From: Membranipora membranacea
Taxonomy: Eukaryota > Bryozoa > Gymnolaemata > Cheilostomatida > Membraniporidae
Assembly (NCBI GenBank): GCA_914767715.1
Contig: OU612069.1
Location: 19,219,387-19,279,386, forward strand
DNA: 60,000 nucleotides
Direction: 5' to 3'
Made by a program: the position numbers and the translations under genes. The number at the start of each line of letters is the position of its first letter. The stretch's first letter is position 1. Shown here piece by piece: positions 1 to 10,990 of the stretch. The notes below the pieces were generated by a model. That model made no database searches, was not told the origin of the DNA, and saw only the letters and a list, made by a program, of their open reading frames with translations.

Positions 1-210
1 AATGTTTTTGTTTACTACAAGTACATTTATTTGTTTATTTCATGAACATACTAGTGTCTCTTCTAGTACTAGTAGGCTATCCTCATCCGAGGTGTTTCAA
101 TGTTTCAAGGATTGAGTTTACGTAAAAAAAATAGGTCTATGTAATTGTTGACCTTACTTTCAGCAAGGAGTAACTTCGCTATTACAGCTTACTCCAGTCC
201 AAAACACAGG

Positions 211-326
211 CCTTCTGTAGTTGGTGCAAGTCCAGTGGTCGAGTGCCCCAGTAGTCAAGGCGTAAGAGAGAAAAGGCCTCGACCACTGGGGCACTCGACC
301 ACTGGACTTGCACCAACTACAGAAGG
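211..326. repeat. Perfect foldback (42-bp arms, 32-nt loop)
   Basis: The arms 211-252 and 285-326 are exact reverse complements, separated by a 32-nt loop. The right arm side also carries a short direct repeat (TCGACCACTGG twice). Perfect identity over 42 bp implies a young foldback element or a recent inverted duplication. The plus-strand open frame across it (145-381) only reflects the symmetry and I do not treat it as a gene. Confidence 0.85.
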
Positions 327-3320
327 ACTGTGGTCCAAATCACTACATTTAAAGCATGCCAGTTACTCATCAGCCTTTTAATGCTAGTGGGACTGGATTG
401 CTGTTACTACTAGCAAGGCGTAACACTGCTGTTAGCAATATTAGTAGTGTTAATGTGTTGTGATAGCAGTGTTATCAAACTATCATTTATGTATTTAGAA
501 TGAAGATACATCTAGTAGTGATGATGACAACGGAAACAAGGCGACAGCTTGGTTACTCTTTACTGTTCAGTGTTTATGAATTACAGATGCTCGATTCGTT
601 TTTTTTTTCAGCTGGCTTGTACCAAGCGGCTCAAGCTAATGAAATAGAGAGCTTACTATTATATATTTGAAAACTCTGATGATGTGGCAAGAGAAGCACA
701 CTACCATCAAATACTATTCCAGGAAGACTTATGAAAGGTGAAGGATAGTTGAAAACCTTGAAAACTCTAGAGGAGTAAATAGTTTGCTGGAGGAGATGTT
801 CACCATTTCACACACTCCTAAGACAGGTGACATCCAAGCCTTACTTCATTTAGACTCTCACCTCAGCTTGCCAAAAGTTAGTGCTAGCTAACATTAAGTC
901 ACCCATAAACTAGCTAAACTAAGCCAATTATTACTCCTCTAGGGTAACTATAGGTTATTTCTGTAGTGTTATATCTATTTCAGCATCTATGTTTTTTTTA
1001 AAGAGTCTGCTTGTAAAATATGTGTTTATATATCTACTTGCTTGTAATACGAATAACATATTCCTCCAACAGATTTCTTTTGCTTAGCTGCTAGATGTGA
1101 TGTGAGATAGAATCATTTTTTGTTCAAAGGTTGTTCTACCTCCTGCTGTTAACTTGAGTTGAGATCCAGTTATGCGATTATATTTCCGCTCCTTAATCTT
1201 GAGTTTCATCATTCTTTCAGTGATACAGCGAAGGAGGAAGAACCATAGGCTTAAAATAACGGGTAGGTACGGAAAACGAACCACGAACTCACGAACTACG
1301 AACCCTCTAAAAACCAAACTCAGGATTATCCTCTCCTGCTTAAATCAATTTGCTCAAAGTTTAAATTGTCAGTAGCCAATGAAATGTCATGTTTTTGATA
1401 AGTGACCAATAATATAACAGACATCAAACTTTGACTTTTAATAGAGCTCATTGCATCCTAACTAGGTGCACAAGCTCAAAGTCACTTGATGAAAAATTAT
1501 GGAGAGCAAGATGGCACAGTTTGGTACACACCAAGCAGATGTCAAATTAGTCATGATGAATCCAAATGAACTTTTGCATTGGAGAGAGGAATGGTTTGAC
1601 TATATATTCCTGCAAGTTTGAAAATGATGGAAGTATGTGGAGCTACTACAGAAGGCTGTAATGGAGGACACACCTCACTTATTTATTAGAAATGGTCACA
1701 GTTTAATAAATTGGAGCCCCTTTGACTTGTCACAGGAGGAGCAGAAGGCTGCCACCTGAATCATCACATCTCAACAGAGTTAACAAGTATGTACTATGGG
1801 TGTTGGCCTATCTTGAAATATTGTTTTGAAGGTTCATGGCTGTTCTTTGGTTTCAAACCAATGAATGAACTAAACCTCAGTTTAGTTCATTGTTCAAACA
1901 AAGCATGAGGGGGAAAGTAGGACCTCTAATATACATTATAATTCTTCTATAAAAAATTGAGCTTATTTACTATATAACTATAACTGTTAGGTCTTACATA
2001 CAGCATTTCGTGCTACTCTAAGAGATATCGGATCAGTGTTGCCTCTCTGAAATTTACATTAGCTTGATCAGGCTTGATCATCTATGAAATGATTCTATGA
2101 AAGTGGTTAGGCAAATACTATATTAACTGCATAATGCAATAACTAACATAAGAAATCTTGTGTTTGTAGATATCAATGTGGGCCCTTACTCATTACAACT
2201 TCAGCTATTGATTTCTCTGACTCGTACCACAGAATACCAAAAAATGCCTGTTTTTCTTATTTTGGTCAGATGGTCAGACTAACATGCTCAATGCTGTACT
2301 ATAGCTGTGTAACGAATTCAGGTTCAAGCTCTGGTGGCCCGGACTAAACTGATAATGATAATATCCTAGTCTTCTGCAACGGCCTCGTGTAAACCAACTA
2401 CATTGTACAAGAATGTATGAGTCACAAATAGCTAGAAATAACAGAAAGCGGTACTCTTGGTTACAAAAGAAAGCAGGATAATGAAGTGTCACTGTGAACA
2501 AATTTCTATATTCATCAATAGAGTTATTATTGTTCACGCTGGTCAGGGCATACTGAAACAAATACAAATATGAATGAAAATCATTTAGACAAATATAGTT
2601 CTCTGTTTTTTGTTAATTATGAAAAAAAGCCTGATAATTTTACAATCAAAAATGTTATGTTATGTTATGTATGCACTTTAATAACCGATCAATGCCGGAG
2701 CAAATAAGATCATGTTAATAGAAAAAGGAGCGAAGACTAAAAGTTATTATCTGTCTATCATGATGACATTATTCGTATTTTATGAATTACATACAGGCAA
2801 AATATAAAAAACATATAGTATTTGTATGTTTATGTTTAAAATGCTGGCCCTATCAGAAACTATAGTAAGTACATAATTAGTAACCACATATATTTGGTTT
2901 GACTCACTTTGTTCTTTACGATGTTGGCGAAAACATTGGTCAGCCACTGTTCTCTTGCTTGAATCCTTGAAAATAATCAATCTATCATTTACAAGTCACT
3001 ATCTATGGCACACAATAAGGAAAGCATTTGTCACATGTGCCATTTTAAAAGTCACTTTCATTTATCAGTCCGGTGCCTGCATAACAAGGTTTTATGGGAA
3101 ATTTGAATTTACCATATCCATTATAAACTTTACTACTCCATTACGAACCCCATGATTTCTGGGAGAGTTTCAATATATTCTTATCTTATCCTATATAAAT
3201 AAAGACTTCGCAAGGAACTCATCACTTTAAGTTTTTCCTGCACCAATGGCGGGTGTGGTGCACTTCCCCATCACATACCTCTGATTAGTTGCGTCTCTGA
3301 ATGACCCTGTCTGTCTGTTT
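327..3320. other. Gene-poor AT-rich DNA, no gene supported
   Basis: Short open frames occur on both strands but none shows a recognisable domain or paired splice sites. The only distinctive sequence is a run of four ACGAAC-type units at about 1276-1310 next to a GC-richer patch. Two stretches (1500-1790 and 630-880) look like decayed coding sequence from composition, but I cannot identify them. Confidence 0.5.
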
Positions 3321-3321
3321 T

Positions 3322-3582
3322 TCAGTTCCCTTTCCACTTCCAAGAAACTGTCCAACGCTTCCCATCCAAGCATGCACTGAAGTCAGTATCTTCAACCACC
3401 ACACTAGAATCTTCTGAAATACCAGCAGCTACAACCAGTGACATTTTCTCACGCTCATCAACATAACCAAAGCGAGGCACACATATTGGACTCACAGTCA
3501 GACCTCCCAATCCTCTTATAGCATCCATACCAATCATTGCATGGAACCCACTGTGATACGGCTGTATCGATGCGCGGTTCAA
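3322..3582 (-). pseudogene. Ty3-like pol fragment (protease end / RT start)
   Basis: An 86-codon open frame reads an IGMDAIRGLGG segment, as at the end of retropepsins of Ty3/gypsy elements, followed about 35 residues later by DFSACLDGKRWTVSWKWKG. That matches the typical short linker segment just before the reverse transcriptase of several invertebrate Ty3-like elements. The frame ends there. No palm motifs, RNase H or LTRs are visible nearby, so this is a stranded fragment. Family assignment rests on motif resemblance only. Confidence 0.65.
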
Positions 3583-3924
3583 CCTTACTTATATTAGAGT
3601 TTTAGGCTGACAACTTACCGTGTCAAAGAGGAGAGTGATGATCTATCTACACTGGGACGGAAATCTTTCCTTTATTTTATCTGGGGACCAAGGGCACCTT
3701 GGTAGAGGGCACTGAGGCCAAGTAGTCTGCGCGTAGGCAGGAAAAGTGACTGCTAGTTAGAAGTCGAAGGTGATCGTAATAGTATGCACAAAGGCAAGTT
3801 AGTTATGCCTGCTACTAAGTAGGATTGCCATCCTGTTTAAGGCACGCCAGAACATCACGCCAGAACATCGACAAAATGATGGTCTATAAAGTCTATAAAG
3901 ACGTTTCAACCAGAAACTCGAAAA

Positions 3925-3975
3925 AATGGGGATTGAACCCTTATCGCCCTCTTCAACTGTCTACTGAGCCACGGG
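3925..3975 (-). repeat. tRNA-derived SINE head
   Basis: Read on the minus strand, 3960-3970 gives a box-A-like TGGCTCAGTAG and about 3928-3940 gives a box-B-like GGGTTCAATCCCC, at tRNA-like spacing. The downstream minus-strand flank (about 3840-3920) has the short imperfect repeats usual for a SINE body. Anticodon-arm pairing is poor, so this is not a functional tRNA gene. Confidence 0.55.
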
Positions 3976-3989
3976 AATAATGTTTGTAA

Positions 3990-5050
3990 AAGGCAGGAAA
4001 ATTAGTGAGATGATATTTGATTAAGGTTTGTGTATGGTATTAGGTTTTGCTAGGTATGCTGGGACCGACTCACCACAAATTCTCCTGCAGACAGCGATTG
4101 CCTGAACACACACTAGCAGCAGAAAAGGTTGTCCCGTGGCTCACCAAAGATCAGTCATTGAGAGTGGCTGCTGGAAAACCATGAGAGAAGAAACAAAAAA
4201 GAATCTCTATTGATGCATGATAACCATCAATTATAAAAAATTACTCATTCTCTCCGATGATCAAAACCTCACTGTCAAAAATTATACGGCACCTCATGTC
4301 CCATATAACCTTGTTGATTGCCACAACAAGATGCCGAAGTCGGCGTTCTCCTTCATTATGCCCACCTCGATCGGAATATACACCATTCGACAAAGCAAAC
4401 TCCCTTGCTGTATCTATCTTCATATCAAAGACCGTTGTGCATACCAGGCCAGGAGGTCGCGGGCTGGCTGCAGTTCTTTACAAAAAGGTGTGTGACTGTC
4501 TCCAGGCATATTCCATCTTGCTAGGACTTCTCCTGTTTTCAGGGAACCGGATGAGAGCCTCCACATGAAATCTCTATACCTAGCGCTCGAGAATGAACAG
4601 ACCGCCACACCAAGATCCTTTTCTCCTCTGAAAGCCCTGCTGAGAACTTGACTCGTAGCTGACTAGGAATGTCTATGAGCTCGAGCAACCATTGATAATC
4701 TTGGTTTACAGAGGGTGTAAAAGGGAAAATAACTCCCAATTTATCATAAATGTCTCGTTACAGCTCAATGAGCCCATAATTTATGGGCATGCCTTCTTTA
4801 ATACTTATATATGTGGTTTTGTGCTGTGAAACACAGTCGGAAAGAAATCCCTGCATCGCACAGAAAAACACAGCATAACAAGTTGGTAGAAAAAGCTCTT
4901 CGCCTTAGACAGCAGATGAACCAGACCCCAGCCCCCTTTGTCTCGGGGCAAAAAAAAATCTTTTGTCTACCATCTTCCTTTTGGCAGGGGACCAGATAAT
5001 CTCAAAGTTCAAACGTGACAAACTTTCTTAAACTACACCTGGGGATAGAA
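3990..5050. other. Unassigned region with overlapping open frames
   Basis: Open frames of 60-103 codons overlap on both strands between 4217 and 4739. Base composition is more GC-rich and gene-like than the flanks, but no domain is recognisable on either strand. It may be decayed transposon coding sequence. Confidence 0.35.
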
Positions 5051-5257
5051 ATGTACTAGACAAATAGTAAAACATATGGAAAACAGCCGTGTTGAGAAGA
5101 ACTATCTTCCCAAGAATGGTCAGTCTCCTCAATATTTGTATCCCTCAATTGTTGAAGAAGGGAGGACGATTTACTTCCGGTAGGAATCTTCTGAGGAGCT
5201 ATTGGGGTCAGTCTCTTCTCCCCTCTTGTGGTTCTTCCGGGATGTGTTTGAGGTAAA

Positions 5258-5782
5258 TTAATTTTGGTTATTCTTGTCACAAGTTGGTGTTACCACCGCT
5301 GTGGTGGCCCTCCTTTTAGAAACGGGTGTTTGTCGTTTGCTGCAGTTGCAGCGAACTTTGACATAGAGGTTGATAACGCCCGTCTGTACATCTGCTCCTT
5401 TGAGTGCCACCGTTGCTGTGGCAGCGTCTCTAGCAGATCCTTCCAGCAGGAGGCTGGTTGGCCGAGCTGACTTTTCCGGCACTCCTGCTTCAGTGGACGT
5501 GGTAGTATTAGTTTCAGACTTCGAACTCTGGGCACCATCACCCATATGTACTGTCCTCTCAGTTCCGATGTTGATCTTTGGCTGGTTGTAGTGGTGGTGC
5601 CATTTATTGTGTTTTGACGCGCAGATGCCGTGTACTTGGTTCATGTGGCGTGTTAACGTGGTAAAATCTGATGTTATATAAGTACATTTAGTGCAATGGT
5701 AGCCCATTTTGTAGAAAGATAGATATAATTTAGCGTGATAGTTTGCAGATAAAGATGACAGTAGACTGAACATCCTGTCCAC
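5258..5782 (-). CDS. Small C2H2 zinc-finger protein, possibly partial
   Basis: A 174-codon ATG-initiated frame. Residues about 28-51 form one C2H2-type finger: CTKC, an aromatic/hydrophobic core, then H-x4-H in the segment RHMNQVHG. The rest is Ser/Thr/Ala-rich with a Cys-Lys-rich end and no second finger. The frame stops at 5258, and an overlapping minus frame (5056-5280) might continue it after a frameshift or splice. It sits among retroelement fragments, so it may be transposon-derived or a transposon-captured exon. The finger is seen directly; expression and function are unknown. Confidence 0.5.
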   Translation of the reverse strand: MDRMFSLLSSLSANYHAKLYLSFYKMGYHCTKCTYITSDFTTLTRHMNQVHGICASKHNKWHHHYNQPKINIGTERTVHMGDGAQSSKSETNTTTSTEAGVPEKSARPTSLLLEGSARDAATATVALKGADVQTGVINLYVKVRCNCSKRQTPVSKRRATTAVVTPTCDKNNQN

Positions 5783-6125
5783 AAGGGCATTTATAGTTTG
5801 TGAGATGGGTCAGGAATGTTAAGCCCAAAGCTAGGTAGCTTGTCACTAGTCTAAAAATACATTCTGGCTATCGTCAGCTAATGCTCAATGCAGCTATCAA
5901 TGATCGGTTCGTAGGTTCAAACATTGTACCGGCTATAAACATTGTCACTACACTTACACATAGTCGTCACCCATCTCAAACTCAGCATAATGGTTAGGAC
6001 GCCTTCGTTAACGATGGGGTCTGGCATTATGAGGTGCAAGAAATTACAAGTCACCCCCTTGTTCTGTATGAGGGCTATCATGTGGGAATTCGAAGTTCCT
6101 CGCTTGAGCAGGTGACCCGTTTGAG

Positions 6126-6645
6126 TCAGTTGAATCTGTGATGTTCAATAACATCATTACCTTTCTCTTGGATTAGATAGGTATCATAGTCTAGCACCTT
6201 GATAATTGGGCATGGACCTGAATATTTAGCTTCCAGCTTGCCTGGCCGGTTAGTCTGAGATTTGAGCCTTTTAACCCATACCAGGTCTCCTTCAGAAAAT
6301 GGCTTGTGCAAAAGACCAACCTCAGTTTTTCATTCAGTGTTCTGATATGTTCTGTTACAGGTTGAGAATCTGTCGGTGGGGATAGTACAGGCTTCACTCC
6401 CAATATGGTTATGTTAGGTCAGGAGGTTAGATTACCATCTGTACTATCCCCACCGACAGATTCTCAACCTGTAACAAAACATACCAGAACATCATGATGG
6501 TGTCAATCAGCTCATCCCATTCAAGGTCAGTACGCTGTACACATGTCCATAGACTTGAAGTCACCAAACCTATGACTCTCTCTGCATAAGAATTCCCCAT
6601 GGGCACTACCACTACCACTACCAGTTGCCAAAAAAGAAATCTCAC
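6126..6645 (-). pseudogene. Ty3-like integrase, C-terminal part, broken
   Basis: On the minus strand 6645-6480 reads a degenerate end of an integrase core (AERV..., then WDELIDTIM). After a palindrome, 6311-6126 reads PFSEGDLVWVKR...GKLEAKYSGPCPI, the chromatin/DNA-binding C-terminal segment typical of Ty3-like integrases. The frames are offset and interrupted by the 6354-6475 inverted repeat, so this is a remnant. The front half of an integrase lies next to it on the opposite strand. Confidence 0.7.
6354..6475. repeat. Perfect 37-bp inverted repeat inside integrase remnant
   Basis: Arms 6354-6390 and 6439-6475 are exact reverse complements around a 48-nt spacer. Similarity continues with mismatches about 16 bp further outward. 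Both arms encode the same integrase segment on opposite strands, so it is an inverted duplication of coding sequence rather than a terminal repeat of an element. Confidence 0.85.
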
Positions 6646-6868
6646 CAGAAACCCTGTCAGTCAACGCAACCTCAGTGTGGGTTCCTTTATGGACCAGGTT
6701 AGCCTAGATTTTGTAGGGCCACTAGCTACTACCCATAACGAACATTCATATATTCTGATCACGATAGAACACTTCTCTCGCTGGGCAGAGGCATATCCTC
6801 TTGCCCAGCCAGATGCTGATTCATGTGCTAAGAGTTTATTTAATGGCATATTCTCTAGATTGGGATCA
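6640..6868 (+). pseudogene. Ty3-like integrase core, N-terminal part, inverted
   Basis: The plus strand reads SLDFVGPL (first catalytic Asp of the DDE core), then LITIEHFSRWAEAYPL and a helix ending FSRLG. This matches the start of a Ty3/gypsy integrase core. The similarity stops abruptly at about 6868, before the second catalytic Asp, exactly where minus-strand gag-like sequence begins. It is therefore a truncated, inverted piece, probably of the same element family as the 6126-6645 remnant. Confidence 0.7.
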
Positions 6869-7255
6869 TATTTTTGCATGAGGATTTTAGATCCATATCG
6901 GTTTTCCAATATATGTAAAATTTGATCAGAATTGGTTACTCTTTCAAACAATACTGTCTTGCGAGCTGCACCTTTCAGGCATTGTTTAAACCGGACTTAA
7001 TGACCTCTCCATTCCAGTTGTTGAGAAGGGCACACTCCTCAAATAAAATTCTAAACGTTGCCAAATCACTCCGTCCACTGCCATCAAATGTGGGCAACTC
7101 AGTGACCGGTTTAGACAGTTTAAGTACCGAATGAGTGTGGCTAGCTTCAGGAATAGTTTTAGGTTTCGGCTGTATCTCATACAGCAAGGGGTAACAGCAG
7201 CGGTTGCTCCTTGGTTAGGCTGAGAAGTGTTGTATATAATATTATTAGAATTCAA
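6869..7255 (-). pseudogene. Retroelement gag fragment
   Basis: The minus strand reads LPTFDGSGRSDLATF...FEECALLNNW, then after a one-base frameshift near 6990 KGAARKTVLFERV...ILENRYGS. The pattern (target-like FDG, Trp-containing helices, L..L.G.A) is typical of gag/capsid proteins of Ty3- or Pao-like elements. Its 3' end abuts the inverted integrase core at about 6868. No zinc knuckle remains. Confidence 0.6.
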
Positions 7256-7599
7256 TGGTACCCCATTAAATAGGATATTGGTGAAAAAACTGTAAAAAAA
7301 TGCACCTCCGGTCAGATGTTCGTAACCATCATTGGCCTTGGGTAGAGAGTTCTTAAATCTACCAGGGGCACCTACTCCTCATCAACCTCGGTGTCCCTAT
7401 TAACATTGTTATCAGAAAATATATCATACATATTTTTAGTTTTTGCATCGAGTTGTTTTAGTTCAACTGTAACAGTGGAAGAATTGAAACGTATGGCGTC
7501 GCGGCTGTCCGATATCGCTTTATTAAAAGAAGCTAAGATTTTAAAAAGTTTACGTTCATCATAATATCTCAGCTCTTCGGAGGTTTTTAGCCTGGTATA
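7256..7599. other. Spacer between retroelement remnants
   Basis: No domain, splice pair or repeat is visible. It lies between the gag fragment and the 3' end of the LINE and may hold decayed LINE 3' UTR. Confidence 0.4.
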
Positions 7600-10175
7600 A
7601 ATTTATTTCATTTATGAGTTCAATCATTGTCTTCTATATGTGACAAGAGTTTCACAGTCAGAAAAAAGGTGGGCTGTAGTTTCAACCAAACACTGTACAA
7701 AAGGCGCACTTGATGTTTGCCTTTGGAAGTTTTATCTTTTTAATATATTCACCTTTTTAAAGCCCTTCAAAAGTTAGGGGCCACATAAAATCAATGAGTG
7801 GTACAGGAAGAACAGAGTCTTCTTCTTTATCGCCTCTCAGCCATAGATAGAGCTGGTTCATGGACACGTTAGAGATCTTCAACGTGTCATGATGACTTTC
7901 TAAAGTGTTTAGAGATTCTCTGACTTGTTGATATGGTCGAATTATTTTAAAACAATGAGGCTCGAAGGTCTTATTCATTGAGTTATAAATATCTCTAGTC
8001 CAAAAAGAAAAAAAGAACTTATGAAGAGCAAGGCGTGGGTGTTAAAAAGATTCACCACTAGGCTGAGTTAAGTTGTGAAAAATGAAAAAAAGCACGACAT
8101 TTATTATTTATATCCGTGAGGCCTCAAGTCCTTATCTTTTAATTATAAGGATTTTACCTCTCATAGAGCATGGGAGGTTTTTAAACCTTTTTAATTTCTT
8201 TTCTACTTTGGCTGTTATGTGTATTGTGTTAAGTATTGCTTGTTTACTGTCTTATTAAGTTTACCTACCGTAACCAGATACATTTTATAAAAAAAAAAAA
8301 TTGTCTTGACATCAGCTATGCTATCACAGAAAAAATGAAGGTCACTAGCATAAGCTGTGCAAACCGCCCTTTGGTTATTGGGCAGTGATATACCTCTATA
8401 CTCTTTGCTTTTACACAAAAATGAAATGCAGGATTGGATATATACAGTATAGAGAGTGGCCAACAGAGGGCATCCTTGTCTGACACCCCTCTAGAGAAAT
8501 GCTTTGCGATAGATGACTATTGGCTTCAAGGCATGTCACAGTTTTTTAATATATAGTTGATATGAAATTTATTATATATTTGTGTATCTTCATGACTTCC
8601 ATAGTTTTTAATACCATGTCAAATGCCTTTTGTTGGTCTAGTGACATGAGTATTGCGGACAGTTTTTTATTTCTTAAAAAACGATATTATATCTCGTATA
8701 AAGATGTTGCCGTCATGGATAAAGCGGCCTGCTACAGTGCAAAGTTGAACATTTGGTATTATTGTTGGCATAATATTTTTTAAATAATTTAAATTTATAT
8801 GTTTAGTGAGAAGTTTGTAGTCAGTGTTTAAAAGAGTAATAGGTCCGTAGTTGGAAGGGTTGTTATTGTCACCTTCTTTTTAGGATAAGTACAGTGACAG
8901 CTTTAGACATAGAGGGTGGTAGAGCACCATGTTGTATAGCTTCCTTGAAGACATCCACTATTATGTCGGATAATTCATTGAAAAAGCATTTTATAGAATT
9001 CTACAGTTAAACCATCCGGGCCTGGTGTTTTATTATTATTCATTAAAGCTAAAGTTTTTTTAATAGAGTCATGTTTAAGGATATCTTGAGTAGGATCTAG
9101 GGAAGGGTCACATTTTAATTTGTCTGTTGTACAACTTAAGCTTTCATCTTGAACCGGGCTGTCACCACTGTGGTTTTTATATAGATCATGGTAGAAATTT
9201 TCGAATATATTGATTATTGAAGGGTTGTCATAATGTATGATGCCCGTTTCAGGGTTTTCAAATGATTTAATTTCATTTGATTTACGCCTGTTTTGTATCC
9301 TACCAAAGGAGAATGCACTGCACTTTTCATCCCTCAATTCTTTGAGGAAACGAGATCTTATGTGGAGCTTTTTAATCTGTTGCTCCTTTAATTCTCGAAG
9401 TTCTGTTTTTAGCTGAGACATTGATATTGGGTCAATTTCACTCTCTAGTAGCATTTTTATTATTCTTTCTCTTTCCCTGTTATTAAATTTCCAGAATGAT
9501 TTACCAGGTAGAGTATATGGGTCTACATCTGGTAATAGTAAGTGACAGTGCACTGCCTTGTAGTCCAAAAAAAAAGAAAATAAAATATTTTATTTCGGAT
9601 TTGAGAGCAGCTGGTAGAAAAAAACGATCAAGACGGCTGGCTCTGGTTGAGTCAACGAGACCAAAGTTCTCAAGCAAACAATCCAACTCGCGAGAGCCAA
9701 TAAGAGATAGGCTTCCCGCATTGCGATTTTTAGCATCTAGCTCAACTGAGGATACACAGTTCATGTCACCTGCAAGAATGTTGGGTTTATCCGCTGACAA
9801 AAAACTTGGAAGTGTGTTTGAACAAAAGAAAATTTTATCTCCCCTTGAAGTGGGGGCATACACACCTATCAGTTGGATTTTACTTTTACAGAAAAAAATA
9901 TCTGCGGCACAAATCCTGCCATCATCACTTCTATGCACTTCTTCAACCAGACAGTCAAGACCAGGTTCAAACAAAATTGAAACACCACAAGATTTAGACG
10001 AGAGGAAGCAGTGGAAAGATTCACCACTCCATTCAGTACATTCTTTAATGTGGGTTTCTTGAAGGAATATGATATCAGATTTTATTTCTTTAAGAAGTTG
10101 AATGCATTTGTTGCGTCTGGTTCTATTTGCCATACCATTAACATTCAGGGATGTAATTGTTAGGTGTGGAATCAT
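7600..10175 (-). pseudogene. L1/Tx1-like LINE ORF2 (endonuclease + RT), decayed
   Basis: Reading right to left, 10175-9570 encodes an apurinic-type endonuclease: LNVNGM, LQETH and GDMNCV correspond to the conserved Asn, Glu and Asp-Asn sites. A frame change near 9570 leads into a frame (9568-8975) ending in NNNKTPGPDGL, the entry motif of LINE reverse transcriptases. Further frame changes precede 8463-8215, which carries RQGCPL and AYASD where the catalytic box should be YADD. Near 7640-7750 a CAFC...H...C cluster, split by a frameshift, matches the C-terminal zinc motif of L1/Tx1-type ORF2. Multiple frameshifts and the altered box show it is dead. Confidence 0.8.
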
Positions 10176-10477
10176 GAAAAAAAAATGATGTAGAAGAGAA
10201 AAACAAAGATAAAGAAGGGGGGGGGGGTTTAGGAGAGCCTGGTCTGGTCTTGAGTGAGGGGTTGGAGTATAAAGGCTTAGAGGTGATAGAGTTGTATATT
10301 TTAACTGGGATTTTCATTCATTCCATTAAATTTATTTGCTAGAGGCAGTGCTGTCAAGTAGGAGTGAGTTTCGGGGCCCATTGTCAAGATATTTTGGATT
10401 GTGTTTTAGGTGAACTCAGGTCAGTTACGATTTTAAGTCTTTTTGAGTCTTGGTTTAAGGTAGAGACATCATCATCA

Positions 10478-10990
10478 TCAGATGACGATGATAATGACAG
10501 AGCTTGTATTATTGGCCTTGTACGGTGAACGGTGGCTCTGATCCTGGCTCACTTCTAGGTTGACATGCTGTTCTGCCTGTTTCCCTACTCCCCATGATTT
10601 CCCGAGCATCACCTTTAGGGCATGCGATTTGGAGCATGAGGTGTAATCATGTCCCATATCTCCACAAATGGAGCATTTGTCGATCTTTTGACATTCTGAA
10701 TTCTGACTTATCGTGCCCAGAGTGGTGGCATCTGTTACACCAGGGGGTGGGGGGTGGGGCACTCTGATGCTAAATGGAGGGTTGACTGACATTTGTGGCA
10801 TGTTTTTGTTCGGTCTCTGTAGGCTACTCTGAAGCCAGCCCTACCAAATCTCAATGAGCTAGGGATGACTGCACCTCTGCGAGGAACTACAATGAATTGT
10901 CTAACTCCATTTTTCTACACTTGGAAACTCTTCATAGAAGAGTTTCCGGCCCTTCTTGACCTCCCCGTAGTTGCTCAATGCTGCCCAAAA
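10478..10990 (-). pseudogene. LINE ORF1, zinc-knuckle RNA-binding protein, decayed
   Basis: The upstream part (10990-10800, frameshifted) reads ALSNYGEVKKG and later VIPSSLRFGRAGFRVAYRD ending in CHKC. The downstream frame (10801-10478) carries CSICGDMGHDYTSC, a CCHC knuckle. This order matches ORF1 proteins of Tx1-like LINEs, and it sits upstream of ORF2 on the same strand as expected. Frameshifts at about 10800 and 10900 break it. Confidence 0.7.

Noticed and set aside
3925-3975. Functional tRNA gene
   Set aside because: Box A and box B are present but the acceptor and anticodon stems do not pair well; a SINE head explains it better.
4217-4739. Overlapping small frames on both strands as genes
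   Set aside because: They overlap each other in several frames, none with a recognisable motif or splice structure.
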